Shown: positions 59,206 to 64,000 of the stretch, piece after piece | Layout: every line of letters starts with the position of its first letter | Position numbering within the stretch: the stretch's first letter is position 1 | Assembly (NCBI GenBank): GCA_025331565.1 | Contig: JAFREQ010000046.1 | Coordinates: forward strand, 1,862,501-1,926,500 | Origin: Holacanthus passer | Taxonomy: Eukaryota; Chordata; Actinopteri; Pomacanthidae | Direction of reading: 5' to 3' | Length of the DNA stretch: 64,000 bases | Translations under genes and position numbers: made by a program | The notes under the pieces: generated by a model | What the model was told of the DNA's origin: nothing | What the model saw: the letters and a program-made list of their open reading frames with translations, nothing else | Database searches by the model: none

Positions 59206-61641
59206 GAAATAAAAGTCCCATTAATTTTCCCCATAGACGATGTTACATGATTCACAGCTGGAGCTCTTCAATAAAACTGTCCCAGTTCAATCATCAATAT
59301 AAAAGATTAACAGCTATTTTAAAACACCTGCTTGTTTAATAAAGGGTCTAATGGACAAGCCTGAAAAATCAAACTCCCAAAGTGTGTTTCGACAACAGCA
59401 GGTGGACAAAGATTAGGATGTGGAGAAAAGTGATACTGGAATCTGCAACTTTGATCCATTTTGGCATCAGTTCTGGGTCAGTTTGAACAATTATACTGTT
59501 TAAATACTGAACTATTACTATGAACTGTTGTACTAGTACTATTACTCTTCAAACTCTGATCCTGTTGAATCACTGAGAAAACAGAGGAGACAATTTCTGT
59601 TTTAAATTCATCCAACATAAAATATTACAAACATGTTTTTATTTGTGTAAATAAGTGAATGTTCTTTTAGTTCATGACATGATTCCTCTGGTTCTGTCTC
59701 TTCTTGCCAAACGTTGTTATCCTCATTAAGCACTGAGCTCATGTCAGCTTCATTGTCCCACAAGACAAACAGGATTAAGATAAACTGAAACTGATCCCAG
59801 TTCAGAGCTTAAAGGTCTCCAGATGAGCTTTAATGCAATTATGACAGAAACAAACAAAAAACCCCGACATAATCAAATTACTCGACAAAGAAGAAAGAAC
59901 GTTTAAATGTTAATTGTGAGTTGAATTTAGAGCCAATAAAAGTTTTTCTTTTACCTTGTTAAAGGGTCAGTTCACCCAAATTATAAAAAGCTGTTGCCTC
60001 AGTAATGTCCGGACTTGCAGCGTTTTTATTCGTCCAGGTTTTGAATTATTTGTCTGAATTTCTTTCGAACGGTTACAGACACACTTGAATTGTTTTCAGT
60101 GTTTCCACATTGATGATTTACTCAACTCAAATTTCCACTACTTTTACTACTTGGGTGTCAACAGAGAATTCAACGGGTTTCTTCCAGATCTACTCACACA
60201 CTCCTTTCATTGCTTCAACTTCAATTTCTTTCACTACTTCAATTTTAAACACCATTTCAGCAACTTCAAAATGTGAATGTTCTTCAGCGACTCTACAGAA
60301 GTTTGCTGAACCTTGAACAGATCTTCGGTGTATTTTGTTTCTTCCACATTCACTAATAAAACTACAACTAATAAAACTCAGAATCAAATATCTCATTCAA
60401 ACATGTGAATTGTCTCCTTCCCCTGAAACAGGAAACTTCGTCTCAGCCTGTTATGACGATGATCAGTTTCACTTTAACCTGCAAAGAAATTGTGTAAATC
60501 ACAAGAATAAAGAAAATAAAGTGTTATTGTGGCACGAGCGGCCGTTTATTGTTATTGAGGAAGTTAACATGGTTAACTGCATTGAAAGTCATACGATAAA
60601 CCTCTGAAGCTTTGTGAGAGGTCCCCCCTGTGTCACAGAGAGAAAGCTGTAGGAATATACATACAGTATATCTTATTGGCAAGTAGATATGTTTTAGTAA
60701 GTACATTCTCCTCTACCAGGTACTCATGTACAATATACATGTTAAAAAATATAGTTTGTTTGCATTGCGATCACCGTTTTTCCTTTTTTGTTCAGAATGA
60801 AATAATTCACATTTAAGTGTTACAGGTTGTTGAATGGTGGTGGAACTAAAGAGCACTGTCTCGTCTTGTTTGAACAGCTATCATCACGTACACAGAGGCT
60901 TGTGCATAGAAGGCACGTCTATGCATCTAAATTGCTTACATGATAAATGGAAAGCAGTTTTATCATCTGGGAAGAAAACGAAAACTAGAAAGTGTCCAGG
61001 AACATGTGGCTGATTGGCAGCCGCACTCTCACGACACAAACACGCATCCTCTCGCACACGCACGCACACACACACACCACAGGACACAAAACACCAGAAG
61101 CGAGCTCTCCACGAAACATCAGACGGGTACAAACTCCTCCATGTGACGATAAAACTGCATACAGTACACCACACGACAGAAGGTCTGTAACTCAGCGAGT
61201 GGATGGTTCACCCAGGAGGAGAAGGATCATTTCAAAGAACACTTGCTGTGAAGCAGCAGCCGGGTGTTAGCAGAGTCCACCGGTGGGAGGAAGCAGCCCC
61301 CGAAAGTAAAACACTGATTTAATGCTTTTCAACTGTTAGAGAAAGAAGCCGATCGCTCCTGGATCAGTGGTTGTCGAGAACTGTCCCTCAAGGCAAAGAG
61401 GAGAGTTGCTCCTTCCTTTCCTCCTCTGAGAGGGTCTGAGTCAGCTGTTACAGCAAGTTCGATCGAGGCTGCAGTTTCTCAAGGCGAAGTGACGGTGAGC
61501 AAATGTGCAGAAGCTGGGAAGGCTTGACAACAGAAAACACGTCAGGCCACACGTTTGAAATGAGCGCTGAAATGAATGGATTCGATGCGGATCCAAAACA
61601 TGTGACGTTCCTAAATACTGCAGCTGATTGTGAAATGAAGG

Positions 61642-62306
61642 AAAAGGAAGAGTTGGACATTTTTGGGATATGAATCATACAAAGACTGATTCCACTCTCA
61701 TGTCTGTTAGATAGGTCGGGCAATCAGCTTAGCATAAAGACTGGAAGCAAAGGGGAACAGCTAGCCGGGCTCTGTCTGAAGCTTTGGATCACAACGAGCG
61801 ATTGAGTAATGTTTCTGGTTCTGTACAGATTAAACAGACGTGATGTGAATCAGTGAACTTCAGAGGTGCTGGTAGGTGGATTTTGTTCCCTTTACACAGA
61901 GTCATACTAGCTCTTTCCACCAGTTTCCAGTCTTTGTGCTAAGCTAAGATGTGCTCACAGTAGCTTCATATTTAGCTTCCAGACCTGAGAGAGGAATTCA
62001 ACATCTCATCGAAAGGCATTTCGCCCCCAAATACCAGCATATCAACGTAAAACTATCAAGTTGTGTTTGTGGTTAAATGCTGGAATTACTTCTTGACCAG
62101 GAGCCGTGACTTCCTGGTGTCTTGTCGTCACCTGTGGACGCAGCCAGGTTAGCTGCTTCCACCTGTTGTCTTGCCTTATGCTAAGCTAAGCTAATCAGCT
62201 GCTGGTTGTAGCTTCATATGTAGCTCACAGACATGAGACCTTCTCATCCAACTCTGCAAGAATGTGACAGAGCAAATTTCCCAAAATATCAAACTAATCC
62301 TTCAAA
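61642..62306. mobile_element. Full-length TTAGCTTAGC-family MITE-like element
   Basis: The left end (AGGAAGAGTTGGACATTTTT, then GGGATA) and the right end, reverse complemented (AAGGATTAGTTTGATATTTT, then GGGAAAT), form imperfect terminal inverted repeats of about 26 bp around 660 bp. Inside are CAGCTTAGCATAAAGACTGG near the left and two copies of the inverse form CCAGTCTTTGTGCTAAGC / CCTTATGCTAAGCTAAGC. Fragments of the same element lie at 3.06-3.25, 27.0-27.55 and 30.37-30.61 kb. No transposase is present. Confidence 0.65.
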
Positions 62307-62564
62307 TGGTTTACTTTGATTAATGTAAAGACAAGAAAATACTGTCCTTTATGAGCCTGGAAGTGTGTGTTTGTACATGTGAGTGTGTATAAACTAGTGA
62401 ACCCAGCTGACTATCACAGGACCAACAATCTAGAACCACAACAATGACTATCTATAGTGCCAAAGCTGAGAAATGTGTGATTGCTTCTTAAAACAGTGAC
62501 TCTTAAAATTAAGTACATGTGGTGCTCAAAATAGGCAATGGTACACAAAAGGCATTTGTCTTAA

Positions 62565-62660
62565 AAAAAACAAAACAAAACAAGAAAGAATGGAAAAAAG
62601 TAATATGCACTTAAAAAAAAAAAAAACTTAAAAAACAAAGTTTTTTTGGCAGCCGTGCGT
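62565..62660. repeat. A-rich / T-rich low-complexity tract
   Basis: Runs of A up to 14 nt and a T7 run in the putative 3'UTR of the right-hand gene. Confidence 0.9.
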
Positions 62661-64000
62661 CTGTGGCGACGCCTGCAACTGAGATACACAACAGATTCCC
62701 CTGAAATCTTAATATGTCGTCACACAGAAGTGCAGGCGTGAAGGGGTGCGAGAATCAAACACTCCCTGGAAACTCCTCTCTAAACCCCAGACTAGATCTT
62801 TTATAAATCCACCAGGTGAATCAAGGCTTGACTGTAACTGTTCTGCTGCTAAAGAAAAGTGCAGCAATAAGGGCATTCGGCTTGAGCTCAGGAATGGTTG
62901 ACGAACAGACACTGTGTATCCCAACAAAAGCATATTAAACCCAACGAAAAAAGTTAATTCACACTCTGAACAGCCTGAAGTCAAGTTTCTCTTCGAGGCA
63001 GTTCTGGCGAAAAAAAAAAAAGGAATTCATGTTTAGTGGATTACAAATCAATAGTAAATATAATATTACACTACAACGCCAATAGTTCTTCATTCAGAAA
63101 CATTTTTTCTATATAACAGTGAAAACTAGACAATAATCACTGGAAATTTTGCCCCACGTTTGTCCACAGATAAGGTCTCGTCTCCCACTGTGTTAAAGGC
63201 CGAAAAGAGACTTAATTGGCTGAGAAATGTGGATAAAATCATTCATGGTTTTGGCACAGGCCTTTTTCAGAAACCTCCTCACGTCCATCTACAAACAATC
63301 TACATAATCTTCCTTTGGTTAATAAAAAAAAAATACATAGAAAAAAGAGAGATGAGCAAAGGTTAGCTAGGTTTTTCCCTCTGAGGAGAGTGCTCGCTGT
63401 TTGCAGCCCTTGTCAGGTGAGATTTACAAAGGCTAAACCCAAACTGTGGTTTAGTAGGGGATTTAGCGTGTTAGGCTTCTCAAAGGCTCTTCTGATGATC
63501 ACAGTGGTTTAGAATTCAACTCGAGGGCAAATGTTCATGTAAGATGAGCGAGAACAGGAGGACCCTGGTGTCTGATCTCTCTCACGTTTTTGTTTTCCAT
63601 TGTTCCATGTCATTACGGTCAAGTCTCAGGCGTCAAGGTGTGGCTGGCGAAAAAACTGTCAGGTATCGAGATCCTGAAGGAGACAGAAAGGGAAAAAAGA
63701 AAATGTGTTATTGCTGACTGTAAATACTTTATTGGCCGACATGAGAAACAACAGAAACTTTATTTCTAATTGTCCCTGTTTTATAAGTGCATTGTATCAA
63801 ATATTAGTTTGGATGGTAATATTATTTTTAATTGTTAATGTAAGCTCAACACTTTTTAAACAAACTGTACAAATGCAGAATTGAAACATTTCATGAAACA
63901 TATTCCATCATTACAACAACATGTTCACACACACCTGCCTCTTTACTGCCCTGAGTTTCACCTTGTAACAGAAATACAGTTTTCTTGACATTGAGTAATT

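Larger units (their letters stand above)
57985..63673 (-). other. Possible 3' terminal exon and long 3'UTR of an unidentified gene
   Basis: On the minus strand, a pyrimidine tract ending TCTGTCTCCTTCAG gives an acceptor with the exon starting at 63673. All three frames then reach a stop within 18 codons (DLDT, or a frame ending SPATP, or one ending LTPET). No other coding is seen to the left. AATAAA signals lie on the minus strand at about 60550-60545 and, with a GT-rich follow-on, at about 57990. A 3 kb or 5.7 kb 3'UTR would result. The gene lies beyond the right edge. A terminal exon with only a few codons and a long 3'UTR is the layout of MN1, which neighbours TTC28 in human, but this is no more than a guess. 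Confidence 0.35.

Overview
This is a vertebrate nuclear locus, almost certainly from a teleost fish and probably a percomorph. The evidence is multi-exon genes with GT-AG introns, dozens of long CA/GT arrays, and several repeat families familiar from percomorph genomes (TACTYAAGTA-type, TTAGCTTAGCATAAAGACTGG-type, and CACCAAAGTCATTAGGATTCATCCTCTGG-type). There are no bacterial, viral or CRISPR features. Most long ORFs here are translations of microsatellites.

Three protein genes can be supported, all on the minus strand, so they are read right to left. (1) 35.70-44.38 kb: a full rabphilin-3A gene (rph3a), 15 coding exons whose phases all join, 594 codons from the first usable ATG. It has a Rab-binding zinc finger, a Pro-rich linker and two C2 domains with the Ca-binding aspartates kept. 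(2) 28.58-32.75 kb: a full group III secreted phospholipase A2 gene (pla2g3), 7 coding exons, 543 codons, with signal peptide, furin-type site, Ca loop and catalytic His-Asp pair. A decayed copy of its exon 2 lies just upstream at 33.4-33.6 kb. (3) 19.48-19.84 kb: an early exon of ttc28 (TPR-repeat protein). A GC-rich first exon at 26.50-26.8 kb joins it in phase. The rest of ttc28 must lie beyond the left edge, so most of 1-19.4 kb is probably ttc28 intron.

Weaker minus-strand signals are a GC-rich possible first exon at 1.49 kb, a possible coding exon at 56.19-56.36 kb, and at 63.67 kb a splice acceptor followed by stops in all frames and about 3 kb of 3'UTR-like sequence with AATAAA signals at 60.54 and 57.99 kb. 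I could not name the genes behind these.

The rest is intronic or intergenic sequence with microsatellites, minisatellites, MITE-like elements with terminal inverted repeats, and LINE and LTR remnants. I found no new enzymatic or defence system. The most interesting points are the broken pla2g3 exon duplicate, the first recognised rph3a exon caught between complementary TG and CA arrays, an exact CLEAR-type E-box in the pla2g3 promoter, and the in-phase ttc28 first exon with an upstream ORF.
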